Below, in pieces: positions 9,467 to 22,276 of a stretch of 64,000 bases of DNA. The DNA is from Alopecurus myosuroides. Lineage: Eukaryota; Streptophyta; Magnoliopsida; Poales; Poaceae. The DNA is taken from contig CM054060.1 of assembly GCA_028641055.1 (NCBI GenBank), positions 293,556,660-293,620,659 of the forward strand, given 5' to 3'. The number at the start of each line of letters is the position of its first letter. Position 1 is the stretch's first letter. The notes beneath the pieces are model-generated. The model was not told the DNA's origin and did no database searches. It saw nothing but the letters and a program-made list of their open reading frames with translations. The translations under genes were made by a program, and so were the position numbers.

Positions 9467-12400
9467 CTAAGCATCTAATAAGTACCAAGGCATGAAAATA
9501 ACAAGGTATAAGGATGGCTACACACTACTAGGATATAGCATAGCATAATATAACTTAGTAAAATTTCCTATCATGCATACTACTCAAAAATCAACTAATG
9601 CATATATAAAATAATGGGTATATGATGGTGTGTTACTTGCCTTGTTGAAGTTGGTGAAGATATTCACACTCTCTTCATAAAATATCGTTGCTCTCATTAC
9701 AATCTATTCATTGAAAACACAATTACAAAATAAACAAGCATCCTAACAATCAAACACATAAGTGGAGAAAGCAAACAGAGAAAAAACATAACAAAGGAGT
9801 TGGACTAAGTTGGCTAGAACAAGTTCAATGTTTGAGTTTGAAAGATTCATTCCCTAATTGTTCAACACTTGTCAAGGGGTTTCCAAGAGTTAACTAAGGA
9901 TGTCTAGGTTGAGTTTGTAGTGATCAAACTTTATTGAAAACATATTTATCTAAGAAGTTCCAACAGTTCACCAAGGTGATCTCACTATTTTAACTAAAGT
10001 ATCACAATACAAAGTGTAACACTTAGTTGTTTTCATCAAAACATATGAGTGATCTAAGTTAGTCCTTCCATTTTGGTTTAGGCTAGGTCTAGGTTCAACT
10101 AACTTCATAACAAAGGATATAGCAAGTTAAAGTCTTGGTCTTTTCCATTTGGGTCAAGGTCTGGATAAAAACAACTTGTTATTCTTCAACTTGTGTGGAT
10201 AGCTCCAAATCTTCACATGCTTGTCTTCTTGAAGATTATCTTCATGCTTCTATTGAAGTATTTTCCTTGGATGGATTCTTCTCTTGATCTTGATATATTT
10301 CTTCATGGCTTTCACTTCACTAATTGGTTTGGGTATGGGATGGGCACAAATATCACTAAGTCAAATTGGAAAGAATATAAGAAGAAAGATAGAAAGAGAG
10401 AGGGAGATGTTTTCTTCTAAATTTCTTCACACTTGTACTTCTTGAGTTTCTTCTAGGTGTGGATTCCAAGTCTTTTCTTCAAAACTTATTCATTGATCTT
10501 CCTTGTAGCTCTTCATGTTGCCACTAAGTTCAAGATGAAGTTTTCTTCTTGTGCTTGAGTCTTGATCTCCATTTTGCTGACTTGGTGAATTCTTGAAGCA
10601 AGAATGGTGGAGTGTAGAAGTAGATAAAAACTATGTACTACTGTTTTAGGTTCACTACTTGGTATTTTATATGGTTTACATATATTAATTACTTGGTCTT
10701 GTCTCCAATATAGCCAAAATAACAAAGGTAACAAGGATAGAAACAAATTCTAAGACATAAGCTACTAGGTGGACTACTATGATAGGGGTTTGGCTACAAT
10801 TTACATGGTCATGGTCCAAGGTTGTCTAAAATGTTTATATAATTATTCCTCTGGTTCAAGGCCACCAAAATGAACAATTTTTCAAAAGGTACTACATTGA
10901 AATTATTTATAGAAATTAATCTGTGCCAAAATACTTAATTGGAAAACTTAATTCTAAGTCCAAATTTAATTTGATAAAAAATTATTTTGGGACAGAGGGT
11001 ATGAAAGTACACATCCTAAGGTTTCCAAACATATTTTATTTGCAATTTTTGGATTTATAGAATTTTAATTATGTCAAATTTCATCAAACAAGCATATTTG
11101 CATTTGAACAAATTTTAAATAGCCAAATTTAAATTTGGCCAATGCCAAAAGTTTCTATATGTTCTGGTGATTTCAAAAAGTCCAAGTTTGCTAAATTTGG
11201 GATTATGGTTTAAAAGTTATGATGAATTGAAGTTGTAGGGGCTAATCTGTAAAACTGCCCAATTAAATCTATCCGGGAAAAAAACAGAGAAGAGATGGGC
11301 CATGTGTCTGTCCCTGATTGGTTGTGCTGACTCTGTTGTCTGCGTGGCACTGACTGTACATGCTGACTGGGTTAAGTGAAAAGATTCGGGGCATTGGATC
11401 TAGATCCAACGGGGGCGTACCCCTTCGGGCGAGATCTAATCCTAGCCATCCGATTCATATCCAAAGGCTCAGGGGCTAGGGCTTACCGTGGAAGCACTCC
11501 GGTGGCCGGAGATGGCGGAGACGGTGGTCCTCCGCCGGCCTGAGAGGAAGAAAACGATGATGGTTGCCCCTCCGGTGCTCGCCTCATTCCGGGAATGCGA
11601 TGAGAAGATGCACCGCAGCCCAAAGAACACGCGGGTGGCCACGGAGTGGTCGCTCGCTTCGTCGAGCGTTCGTGACGAGCAGACGGAGGAGCTCTCGACT
11701 CCGGCGGCCGTGGATCAAAAGGCGTCGCTGATTCTCTGCACAAAAAAATCGTACAAGTGCATCAGCGCGTGCGCCCGAAAGAGGGGGTTCGAAAGGGAGA
11801 AAATATGAAGGCGGGGAGGGGCTACGACGGCCGCAATCGACGACGAACGGCGGCGGGTACTACGGACTCCGGCGAGGTTATTCGAGGGCCTCGGGACTCT
11901 ATTGGGGAAGGAGGCAGAGGGTAAATGGAGAGGGAGGGGAGGGCTATAAGGCGTCGTAGTCACACCTAGGATTAATTGCCTTAATTGTGCGAATTGATTC
12001 GGAATCAAAGGAGCGTTTCTTCGGCAACGGGCGCGGGATTTTCGGCTGACTGAAGAAGACGATGGCGTCACCCGTGTCTTCACCTTGCGGGACCCGCTTG
12101 TCGGTGAGAGAAAGGGAAGAGAGCCGGGGCGGGCTGTGCTGAGTTGCTGCTGGGCCTCTGTGCTGCACCGCGCGCTAGATAAGTCTTGGGCTTTGTGGTC
12201 CGGTCTGTTTTCTTTCTTCTCTTTTTTTCATTTCTTTTTTTGTTTTCTCTTTTTCTTTATTACTTTTGTTTTTAAAAACCTTTTAGCCTCAAGTAAATTT
12301 TTGAATTCTTGAAATGACATCTTATTTCAACTAAGCACATGTGAAAACTATTTTGGACACAATTCAAATTTGAAAAATTAAACATGTGATTAAATGCTAA

Positions 12401-12933
12401 TAGTACTTAATGTTATTTTAAAATTAGAAAATAGTAGAAATGTAATTATATTTGTCAAATAAATTTCCAGTGACATACTATAATGAGAATATTATATTTG
12501 AAAGTAATATAATTCATTTTTTCATATTTTATATTTTGAAGATATGAGTGATTACTAATAGCAACTTATTACCATTTAATTAATTCATATCAAATAATTA
12601 ATATTGTTGATCAATAAAATTCGAGAGAGTTACCACTATCAAAAATGTTGTTTCCAAAAGTGTGATTCATTTTCATATCAAAATAATTCATTGGAAAACA
12701 TTTAGAGAATACGATTTGCTTAAAGAAAGATAATAATTATTGAATATAGAAAATTTATTTGAATAAGGTTTAGGGTTTATGGAATTGAGAAAATTGGATT
12801 CTTTAAGCCAATTACATATTGTTTTCTTTTATTTCCTCCTTTTATTTGGTTTTTGGTGATTGTCATAACATGAAAACAAAAAAGTTTCAAATTTTTGTGA
12901 TTTTTTTGTTTTCCAAAAATTAGGGATGTTACA
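9467..12933 (-). repeat. 3' LTR of element C (left copy, 5'-truncated by insertion of A)
   Basis: It starts at CTAAGCATCTAATAAG against the end of A and ends GGGATGTTACA before the core. It aligns to 15151-16175 and 31916-34347. A GC-rich island is at about 11460-12160 with a TATA-like CTTATAG on the minus strand (11950-11944). At about 10483 it preserves the uninterrupted target into which B jumped in the other LTR (AAAACTTATTCATTG). Short ORFs here have counterparts in the right copy only because the LTRs are homologous. Confidence 0.88.
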
Positions 12934-12950
12934 GACTACCACCCTTAGAA

Positions 12951-12971
12951 GAAATCTCGTCCCGAGATTTC
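12951..12971. repeat. Perfect hairpin beside the polypurine tract of element C
   Basis: GAAATCTCG, three loop bases (TCC) and CGAGATTTC form a 9-bp perfect stem about 20 bp inside the 3' LTR. Element B has the equivalent structure at 22257-22276. Confidence 0.8.
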
Positions 12972-14038
12972 GGAAGGCTAGAAAGAAAGATAGGTTTGAG
13001 TTAGTTGGGTTCCATTGCAACTAGGTGGCTATCACCCTTAAAAGAAAACTTTATGGGTATACTAATCTCATGACTTGATTGTGTAACTTGTCTCCAGATG
13101 TCTTGAGTAGAACTTTTCTTCCAAGTAGGGTTGCAGAGTAAATGGTGCTGTTGAACTTCATATGACACTGAGGGGTCACTCTCAACTTGGTCTTTTGATG
13201 TCCTTGGAAGTCTTCCATCTTGTTGCTGATCTTCTCATGGTTGTTGGCATTCTAGCTTGGTATCTTGTTGGGTTCACATAGATGAGTATAGATTTGGAGA
13301 GATCTAAAGAAGGTTCCTACCTCAACACAGCAAAAAGGCATGTCATCTTACAAACAACAACTAGCAAACATATAGCAATACATTCATCACACCAAACAAC
13401 ATGGTTTTTAGAAAACACTAATATTGCCATACCACACTCATTAATATGAGCAATACACTATCACGTTAACGTTGTTTTAACAAAGGAACTAGATTGGTGG
13501 TCTCATCTATATCTTCTTGAGTTTTTCTTAAAATTCTTCTCTCAATGTCTTGAGGTGTTCTTAATTGTTGGAAAGTATTGGTGTATCTCCAAGTTTTCTT
13601 CAATTGTCTTGAGTGTAGGTCTTCATGTTGCGAAAATACTTCTTGCACTTCATGGTATGGTCATCAACATTCCTGTCTTGATGGTATTGCAGAGGTAGGT
13701 CATCTAGAAATTTTTTAAGGTGAATAATAGGAGAGGATATGAGAAAGATTAAGATGATTGTTTTGTTTCTAGAAAGTTTGAACATAGAAATTTTTTCAAT
13801 CCTAGGGTGATCAATGGGTTATTAACAACTTGTTGCAAATTGAATATTCACTATAGTGAGAAGGACAATGAACCCGCAAGCCAATCAGGGAACGGTCTCG
13901 TGTCCACGGACACGTAAAAAGTTGTCTGGGCCGCTTCATCTCACTATGCCTCTAGGATCCAAAATACTCTAAGGAGATAATAACATGATCAAAAATGGCT
14001 TCCAAACCTAAGGGTCTCGAATACTACAGGCAACACAA

Positions 14039-14051
14039 TGCTCTGATACCA
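14039..14051 (-). other. Primer binding site, element C (tRNA-Met type)
   Basis: The minus strand reads TGGTATCAGAGCA, three bases from the LTR start TGTAGCG at 14055. It differs from the primer sites of A and B only in the last base. Confidence 0.88.
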
Positions 14052-14054
14052 TTT

Positions 14055-16175
14055 TGTAGCGTTCCCACATTTAAATAATGTAAGGACACATGTGTTATTG
14101 TGCTAGTCCCTAGATCAATTGCTAGAACCACAGTACAAAATGAAATATCATGCAAATGCATCAAATTTTATTACATCGCATGATCCAGTCTTTACAAAAT
14201 AGGGTTACAACTTGCATAGTCTTAGAAGACTAGCAGTGAACAAATATATACAACGTAAGACATAGAACAACATTGAGCCCATCTTCTTCATGTGCCACAT
14301 GCAAAACATGTTGGCGATAGTCTCGAGATCCTAAACGAAATCCTCACTCGTCTTCAGAAATATCTGCACAATGGAATATGCAGCCACAAGGGAGTCAATA
14401 CAATTTAATGTATTGGCAAGTAACACTGTGGTGGATATAAATGGCAAGGCTAATACTACATGCTTATTTGGCTGAGTGGAGTTTTGGCTATGTTTTGCAT
14501 AAAGCCAGTTTTCTCCTATCACTTTTGTAAAACCAACTTTTCTTTTCAAAAGGGTGGCCACATTGGATTAAGATCCAAGCACCACAATACTATTCACTTG
14601 GTCAAAATTTTACTTATTGAAATTGATGATGAGATTCTTCCGTCAATCCTTGTCCAGCTGCTCATAGTTGTCCATAACCGGGGACACGGCTAAGATCTCA
14701 GTTTGTTGACTCTGCAGAGGTTGTGCACTTTCACCTTCAGACTCAAATCAGCCCAAACATCATATACACCCCGAGTGCATTAAGGAAAGGAGAAGATTGA
14801 GACGAGATCTTTCAGAAGAAATTCCGCCACCGTTTGGCTTACCCGTTCCACCTATAATTATGCTACATCTGCTGGTAAGCCTAGTGAGTTCATTCAACTT
14901 AGTTGCTCAAGACAGAGCCCATATGACTAAAGGTTGCACGGAAAGCTACTAGATTTAGAGGGACATAGTAATCTCTTTGTTCCTGGGTGGCCATCCGCAA
15001 GTGACAACCTCAAGTGGAATAACCCTTAGACAAGGGCCCTGAGGCAACACTCAACATAAACCAGTCTTACCACTTCCACCCAGGTGGTTCATTCATTAGT
15101 TATACTTAGAATTTTTCTCAACATATAGTAAAACAAATTTTGTAGCATGGCTAAGCATCTAATAAGTACCAAGGCATGAAAATAACAAGGTATAAGGATG
15201 GCTACACACTACTAGGATATAGCATAGCATAATATAACTTAGTAAATTTTCTATCATGCATACAACTCAAAAATCAACTAATGCATATATATAAAATAAT
15301 GGGTATTTGATGGTGTGTTACTTGCCTTGTTGAAGTTGGTGAAGATATTCACACTCTCTTCACAAAAGATCGTTGCTCTCAGTACAATCTATTCATTTAA
15401 AAACACAATAACAAAATAAACAAGCATCCTAGCAATCAAACACATAAGTGGAGAAAGAAAATAGAGCAAATAACATAACAAAGGAGTTGGACCAAGTTGG
15501 CTAAGACAAGTTCAATGTTTGAGTTTGAAAGATTCATTCCCTAATTGTTCAAGACTTGTCAAGGGGTTTCCAAGAGTTAACTAAGGATGTCTAGGTTGAG
15601 TTTGTAGTGATCAAACTTTATTGAAAACATATTTATCTAAGAAGTTCCAACAGTTCACCAAGGTGATCTCACTATTTTAACTAAAATATCACAATACAAA
15701 GTGTAACACTTAGTTGTTTTCATCAAAACATTTGAGTGATCTAAGTTAGTCCTTCCATTTTGGTTTAGGCTAGGTCTAGGTTTAACTAACTTCATAACAA
15801 AGGATATACCAAGTTAAAGTCTTGGTCTTTTCCATTTGGGTCAAGGGCAGGATAAAAACAACTTGTTATTCTTCAACTTGTGTGGATGGCTCCAAGTCTT
15901 CACATGCTTGTCTTCTTGAATATTATCTTCATGCTTCTATTGTAGTATTTTCCTTGGATGGATTCTTCTCTTGATCTTGATAGATTTCTTCATGGCTTTC
16001 ACTTCACTAATTGGTTTGGGTATGGGATGGGCACAAATATCAATAAGTCAAATTGGCAAGAATATAAGAAGAAAGATAGAAAGAGAGAGGGAGATGTTTT
16101 GTTCTGAATTTATTCACACTTGTACTTCTTGAGTTTCTTCTAGGTGTGGATTCCAAGTCTTTTCTTCAAAACTTA
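14055..16175 (-). repeat. 5' LTR of element C, first part (up to insertion of B)
   Basis: It begins TGTAGCGTTCCCAC beside the primer site. Bases 14055-15150 have no partner in the window because the matching part of the left LTR lies beyond A. From 15151 it aligns to 9467 onward. It ends in ACTTA (16171-16175), the left copy of B's target duplication. The block shared with A and B is at 14672-14728. Confidence 0.88.
16171..16175. other. Target-site duplication of element B, left copy (ACTTA)
   Basis: ACTTA here and at 31911-31915 exactly brackets the element. The empty site in C's left LTR at about 10482 has a single ACTTA, confirming a 5-bp duplication. Confidence 0.95.
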
Positions 16176-19100
16176 TGTAAGGACCCCAGACCGGCAGTCT
16201 GAAACCCTACGTATGCATACATTCACGATCCCAGAAAGATCAGTCGTGAACAACATACACAGTTGGCACACAGAAATACATCATCCATTACACGAATACA
16301 TAAAGGTATTACACAAATGATCACATGATCAAGTTTAACACAACTGCCAAAAGGGCAGGCAATTTAACAAACACAGCGGAAGACAATTAAAACACAACGT
16401 AGTTGAGCCCAAGTCACGCCTTAGCCTACAGGCTGCTGACCCGGAGACGATCCTAGTTCGCAAAGCCGTCAACTCCGTACTTCTCTTCATAGATCTCCTT
16501 CGGAGGTTCCTTCTCAAAATCTGATAAGTAGATACCAGGGGCGAAACCATAATGAGTACATTTGAATGTACTCAGCAAGACATCCATCATGTCACTTACC
16601 AACATGCAAATATGCTTATATGGTGGAATAGGTAGGCTATAAATATGGTTCACTATCAATGGTGTTCATATATGATGACACCACAGTTGCAGTCAGGTTT
16701 ATCTGTATCTTCGTTGAAGAAGATACTTCAGAAGAAAAATAGTATATAGTTTTATTTCTCTTGTAGATATCACATGTACAAGAGGTTTTGTAAACTTTGT
16801 TAAAGAATATTTTCTCTTTGCAAAACTTCTTGGAATCAGTTTCCAGAATTCTTGCTTAGAGTAGAAAAGGTTTTCTTTGCAAAACAATTTGTTTTGTATA
16901 ACATCATCTGGCTTTTCATCATCAATGATACCTCCACGGTATAAGTTTCCATTCCTTTCCGAACTTCACAAGTTCAACACTTCCTTTCAAAATTTCCCTT
17001 TCAAAAACATCCTTTTTGAAAACATTGACACAATGCTAGCTACATGGCCATTCAACTGTCCATATCCGAGGACGCGGCTTCTTCGAAAAAGTTATACTCT
17101 GCAGAGGTGTACACATCCACCAGATCCAGTACACCTCCCGTGAACAATCACGGACTGTAACAACAGTATGTAAACATCAGGTATCTTATCATAACCATCC
17201 ACTATGTTCAAGCTAGAATATGCCTATCTCTCAGTTGAGTTTTACCACATCCCCGGCACCGAGCTAATCCCCGCCAAGCCAGGATGCCTCAACTGATGCA
17301 TCCGGAGGGAAAATTAATCCCACACTTTATATGTCTCCACGACATTCGGTTCAGAGGATCGCATCCCCTATAGCACATTGAGATAGCACACACTAATAAG
17401 AACAAACTTCAAGTTAAGCCCCTTGCCCATGTTGGGGTAGGGTGGCAGTACGGTAAAGGTTGTCCGGCGAAGACTAGGTTATGTGTCATTTTTGAAAACA
17501 CCACTTTCTCAAAAATGACCACTTCCACATTCCTCCGGAGAACAAGGATCCGCCTTTTCTCCGGGTTTTTCCGTAAAGCCTTTGTTTTGTAGAATCACAA
17601 TTTTAGGGTGTCCACTTAGGGACTAGTATATTTGATGGTAATAAATACCATATGGTGGCCTATGGGCTTGGTATTACCAAGTTTAACTACTGGCATGATA
17701 GTAACCTATAATATAGTATAGTAGTAAATTCCACATCAAAAATAGTTTTGATAATCAAGTTTTTGTAAAACTTCAGAGGTAAAACATGCATGATAGGTAA
17801 TGATAAGTATTGTATCAGCAAGCATCAGGATGGCTTGCCTGGTATCCCCTTGTGTCCCTGGTTTTGGAGTGACTGGAACTTGAAACCGAGCTTCACGACA
17901 CTCCTTCCTCTTCGTTTTCTAACGTCGTAAAAAGAATAAAGGACACACATTCAGAACCAATCAAGGCAAGCAACCATTCATAACAATACATACAGCAAGG
18001 AAATCTAATAATAACAAAATCACTCAATTATTAATTGAGGCAAACAATCAAACAATCCTACTTGGCAGAAATGCCATTTAATAAGACAACTTAAGGTTGG
18101 AGGGACATATCTCACAACCTTAATATCATGGATTCAGTGGGTGTGCCACTATCATACCAAGATATTAATAAACCCAAAATATACTTAGTTTCACAAGGGT
18201 GAGACTACTAAAAGTATATAAAACATGCACAAAAATAAGCATGGCAATGGGTCTATCAACCACACCACAAAAAAGAAAAAGGTAGCTATCCTACTAAATC
18301 TAATTTCACACCAAGAATAAATAAGGCACATGATTTGCAAAAGTTACCTTTACAAATCAGTGAGCCTACACAAGGATAACAAGGTAATAGACTCATCACA
18401 AAGCACACAATTCTCATAGTGAGAACAATAGAAACAATGACTGAAAAGGAGGAATCCTATAGACATGCTTCTACTAAAAGTTTGATATGCAAGCATGCAT
18501 AATATGTAAAGTACTAACATGCAAACAAGGAACCATGTTATAATTATGGTAAATGAAAACATGTCTTTATGCAAGGATACATAAACATCTACCAAACACA
18601 AGTTGGCAGGAAAATTAATTCAACACAAAAACTGCTAAGGAAACTAGTACTACTCAAACATGAAGTATCAATGGATGAATTTCAATCAAGTAATTGAAAT
18701 ACAACCAGAGGGTACATGTCATAAAAACAGGAGTGAAAAACATCTATACTTGCTATAACAAAAATATCCCATTTAGCAAAACAATGCATCAGTTTGCAGG
18801 GCAACTCCTACATACTAGTAGTCATAAAAAGGGCATTACTAGAGGAATCAAACAACACTCCAAAGATGGATTTTTTCTAGCAAGCCCCACATGATTACAA
18901 CCACTTACAAACAGAAGCATACCCATTTTTGTTTAGCACAAAAATTCCCAAAGCAAAAATACTAGGCACTCACTAGTTATGAAGCTATATAAAAGAAACA
19001 CATCTAGTGTGAAGGAAATAATGTTTCCACCAAAAATGCAATGAAACCAGTGGGTGTTCCACTAGCATAACAAAGCATTAAGAGGTCACAATTCCTCTGT

Positions 19101-22100
19101 TCATACTTGACAAAAAGTACAAAAGCCTAAACTAGCATCTAGTGCAATAACCATACTAGTAGATAATAATAGGGTGCTAAAAACAAGCAAGGTAATGATA
19201 CTCATGCTATTGTTTTCACACATGTGAAAACTTTAGGGGTCAATTACTCATAACAACCTTATCAAAATGCTACTGTTCCTATGAATACAACATAAAAATA
19301 TGTGGTTTTACAACCACAAATTCTTATGTCAAAAATCCCACACATGAGGGAATTTTTCCATAACATTCTCATAGTAATGATTAAGCTACTCATGCTTTTA
19401 TACCAACTCAAATGCAAGCTAGCAGAGGTGATACTAACAAAATATAAGTACCAACATGGTACTGAATCTAATATCTCAACACAACAATTCAATCACTTGC
19501 ACACAAATTAATCATTCAAAAATTATATGCAAGTAATAAACTAGAGATCAAAACATATTCTATTCCCATAAATCATATTTCTTCTCAACTCAAGTCCACA
19601 CAATCTAACATGATAAAATAGTTAAGTAACACTTATAAAACAAGTTCACACAACTTATACATGCTAGAAAACAATATTGCAACACAAAAATATATTCACA
19701 CAATTTAATTAACTAAAATGCCAAAATGGCAGAAACATGCAAAACAAAGATCTGTCCACCAAATTTTCTAGGATGCTCTAAAATTTAAACCCATCTAGGT
19801 TTGGATAGACCTAAACATATACAAGACCATCCAGTTGAGTTTGCATAAAAAATCATTTTAATAATTTTATAAAAATCACCAAAGTGCTCTCTGGTGTTTT
19901 ACCAAATTGCATGCCATTTCTAAAATACTAGGAATTTGGAAACGAGGTTAAATGCTACTGTTAGGAAATTTCAAGGGCTTTCCAATGCAATTTGCCTCAC
20001 TTCATTCTGAGTTGTGAAATAAAAATGGTGCTCATTTTTGTGTTTCTGGTACCTGTTGCCAAATCATTTTTCATTGCAAAAATATCCATCCAAATGTAGA
20101 TCTACAAGTTGGAGGTAGTTTAGATTTAGTTGATGTACCACTGTGAATTTTAGTTTGGTCAAATTCATTTTTTTGGTTGCCTTTTAGAGCCAAAAGCAAC
20201 CATGTATGTTTCTGTCAAAATTAAATGGAAAAATTAGTGTTGTTGGGCCAGATCTGCAAACGGGCCGGCCAGATCTAAACTCACCGCGCGCGGATCTACC
20301 CTTAGACGCTGACCAGCGGGCCAGCGCCCACGCGGCAGCCACGCGAGCAAGCGCAGAGCCCCACCTGCCAGTTTGACCGTACCAAGCGCGGGTCCAGGGT
20401 GATGACGCGGGCGCTGCGTCACTGTGACATCATCGCCGGCGGGAAACTGCTCCGGCGAGCAAATTCCGGCGCAACCGGCCATCAAACTTCGAATCGACGG
20501 TACTACATGATGCTAATGACACGGGGAATCACCTAGGGACAGTTTCGTTTCCAGGGAGGCCTCGTAGCGCGGCCGGCGACGAGGACACGGCGGCGGCCGG
20601 ACACGTCCACGGCGCGGCGACGATTTTGGGCGAGAGGGAGAGGGGAAATGGGTCGGGGAGGACCGTATGCTAACCGTGAACTCGAGGGATGACTCGGTGA
20701 GGTCGGAGAGGGCTCGAGGTAGCGGCAATGTCTCGCCGGAGCTCCGCCGGGCTCGGAGAGGGGAATGGATGGCGCGGCTACCACACGTCGTTACGGCTCG
20801 ATTCCTTCTGCCTGGAGGACTACCACGACGAGGCGGAGCTGATGGGCACCACGGCTGCCGTCGGTGAGCTCCCATTCGGCCCAATCGACGACAAGCCCGA
20901 GCTAGGGTTTTCGGTTTGGGATTCTAGTACAGAGAGAGAGGAAGAGAGCTCGAGTGGGGGGGGAGAGAGGAGCATGTGAGGGTTCAGAGGTGCACATGGG
21001 GGCCTCTTATCCTCCTTGATGCCTTCTAATCGAAGCAAAAGCTAGGTGTTCTGTAACTACAGAGAGCTAGAGGTAGGAGATGACTTGGATTACTTTTAGG
21101 TCCCTGCAATTTTACAAATAGGTCCATGTCCTTTCTGTAAAAGGTTGTTTTCACTAGGAAAACAAAGTTTAAATTTTAAATCCTTTTTCACAAAATTCTA
21201 ATTAGTTGATATGTACAACATATGTGAAAATTGGCTCAATTCAATAAACTTGATAATTCAAAGTTGTTCAAATTTGAATTCTTGCATAAATGGACATTGA
21301 ATTTATTAACCTACTTGGGAGCTTCCAAAAATGGTAATTTTTGGCACACATTCCTTATTTGATGTGTTCCTTATGTGGTAGAAAATTCAAGTCATTTTGA
21401 GTTACTTCATAGAACAAACTTGTTCAAATTTCAAAAAGGTGCTGTCAAGAAAACAGGGGTTTTTGGCAACTTAATCAATTAAAAAACTTGTGCCCTTTTG
21501 GTTTTCATCCTCATTTATGATATAGAGCATGTGGTATTTATTTCATGGCATTTGGAAAAAGTTTGTAGAACAAACTTGTTCAAAATTGCAATTGTTGCTG
21601 TGGAGAAAATTCATGTTTTCAGGACTTTAATGGATTCAAATTTTGGTCTCCTATTGTGTGTGTTCCTTATTTGATATAAGGAAGCAATGGTATTAATTTC
21701 AGCTCATTTTAAGAAAGTTTCCAATAGTAACTTGTTTGAGTTTTCTGTTTCTAGAAATATTGGAAATTCAATTTAATAAGGCACTTGGCTTTTCTTTAAC
21801 AATGCTTTGCCAAAATATTTATGTGACTAGGGATAGCAAGTCAATGCTCTCCAATACTTTGTTTTTAAGTTTGCAAGGTTGGAAAAAAATTTGATAATAT
21901 TTTGGTGAAGCATTTAAGAATGCCTCTTTTTCTGATAATCTTTTAGGGAAATTTATTAAGTGTTTCCTCTTTCTTAATTTAGAACTTGGAACAATATTCA
22001 ACAAGTAGTAGATTCATAATATAGATTTGGAAGACTCTTTGATCAATACTTACTTTAGAAAATATTGTCAAAGTCATTGGAACAATATGTTGAATATTTT

Positions 22101-22237
22101 GTTTTCAATTTCTTAGCCAAGTAAGTTTATATAATTAGTTTGTTTAGTTGCACTCAAACAAATACAACCAAAGTTTAATTGTCAAGCAATTAGCAAAACA
22201 ACTGTGTTATCAGGTATTCCAAAATTGGGATGTGACA
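16176..22237 (-). repeat. 3' LTR of element B (6,062 bp)
   Basis: It starts TGTAAGGACCCCAGACC and ends GGGATGTGACA. Most of it is AT-rich. A sharp GC-rich island spans about 20250-21040, with GATAAGAGG (TATA-like on the minus strand, ~21010) at its upstream edge and CT-rich leader-like sequence after it. The ORFs in the island (for example 20513-20884 minus and 20728-20979 plus) overlap on opposite strands and are not supported as genes. The block shared with A and C is at 17059-17114. Confidence 0.93.
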
Positions 22238-22256
22238 GGTCTTCCCCCCTTAAAAA

Positions 22257-22276
22257 GAATCTCGTCCCCGAGATTC
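22257..22276. repeat. Perfect hairpin beside the polypurine tract of element B
   Basis: GAATCTCG, a TCCC loop and CGAGATTC form an 8-bp perfect stem. The position and core match the hairpin of element C (12951-12971), although the surrounding cores do not align by eye. Confidence 0.8.

Larger units (their letters stand above)
12934..14054 (-). other. Core of element C (1,121 bp, non-coding)
   Basis: The left end carries the minus-strand polypurine stretch AAGGGTGGTAGTC and the right end the primer site. I see no gag, protease or reverse-transcriptase similarity in any frame, and the ORFs are under 65 codons. At about a quarter of the length of one LTR, this is either a deletion derivative or a true non-autonomous form. 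Confidence 0.8.

Noticed and set aside
20513..20884. 123-codon minus-strand ORF in LTR B, repeated at 30186-30557
   Set aside because: The two copies are conserved only because the LTRs are recent duplicates. It is Arg/Pro/Ser-rich, lies in a GC-rich island and overlaps ORFs on the other strand.
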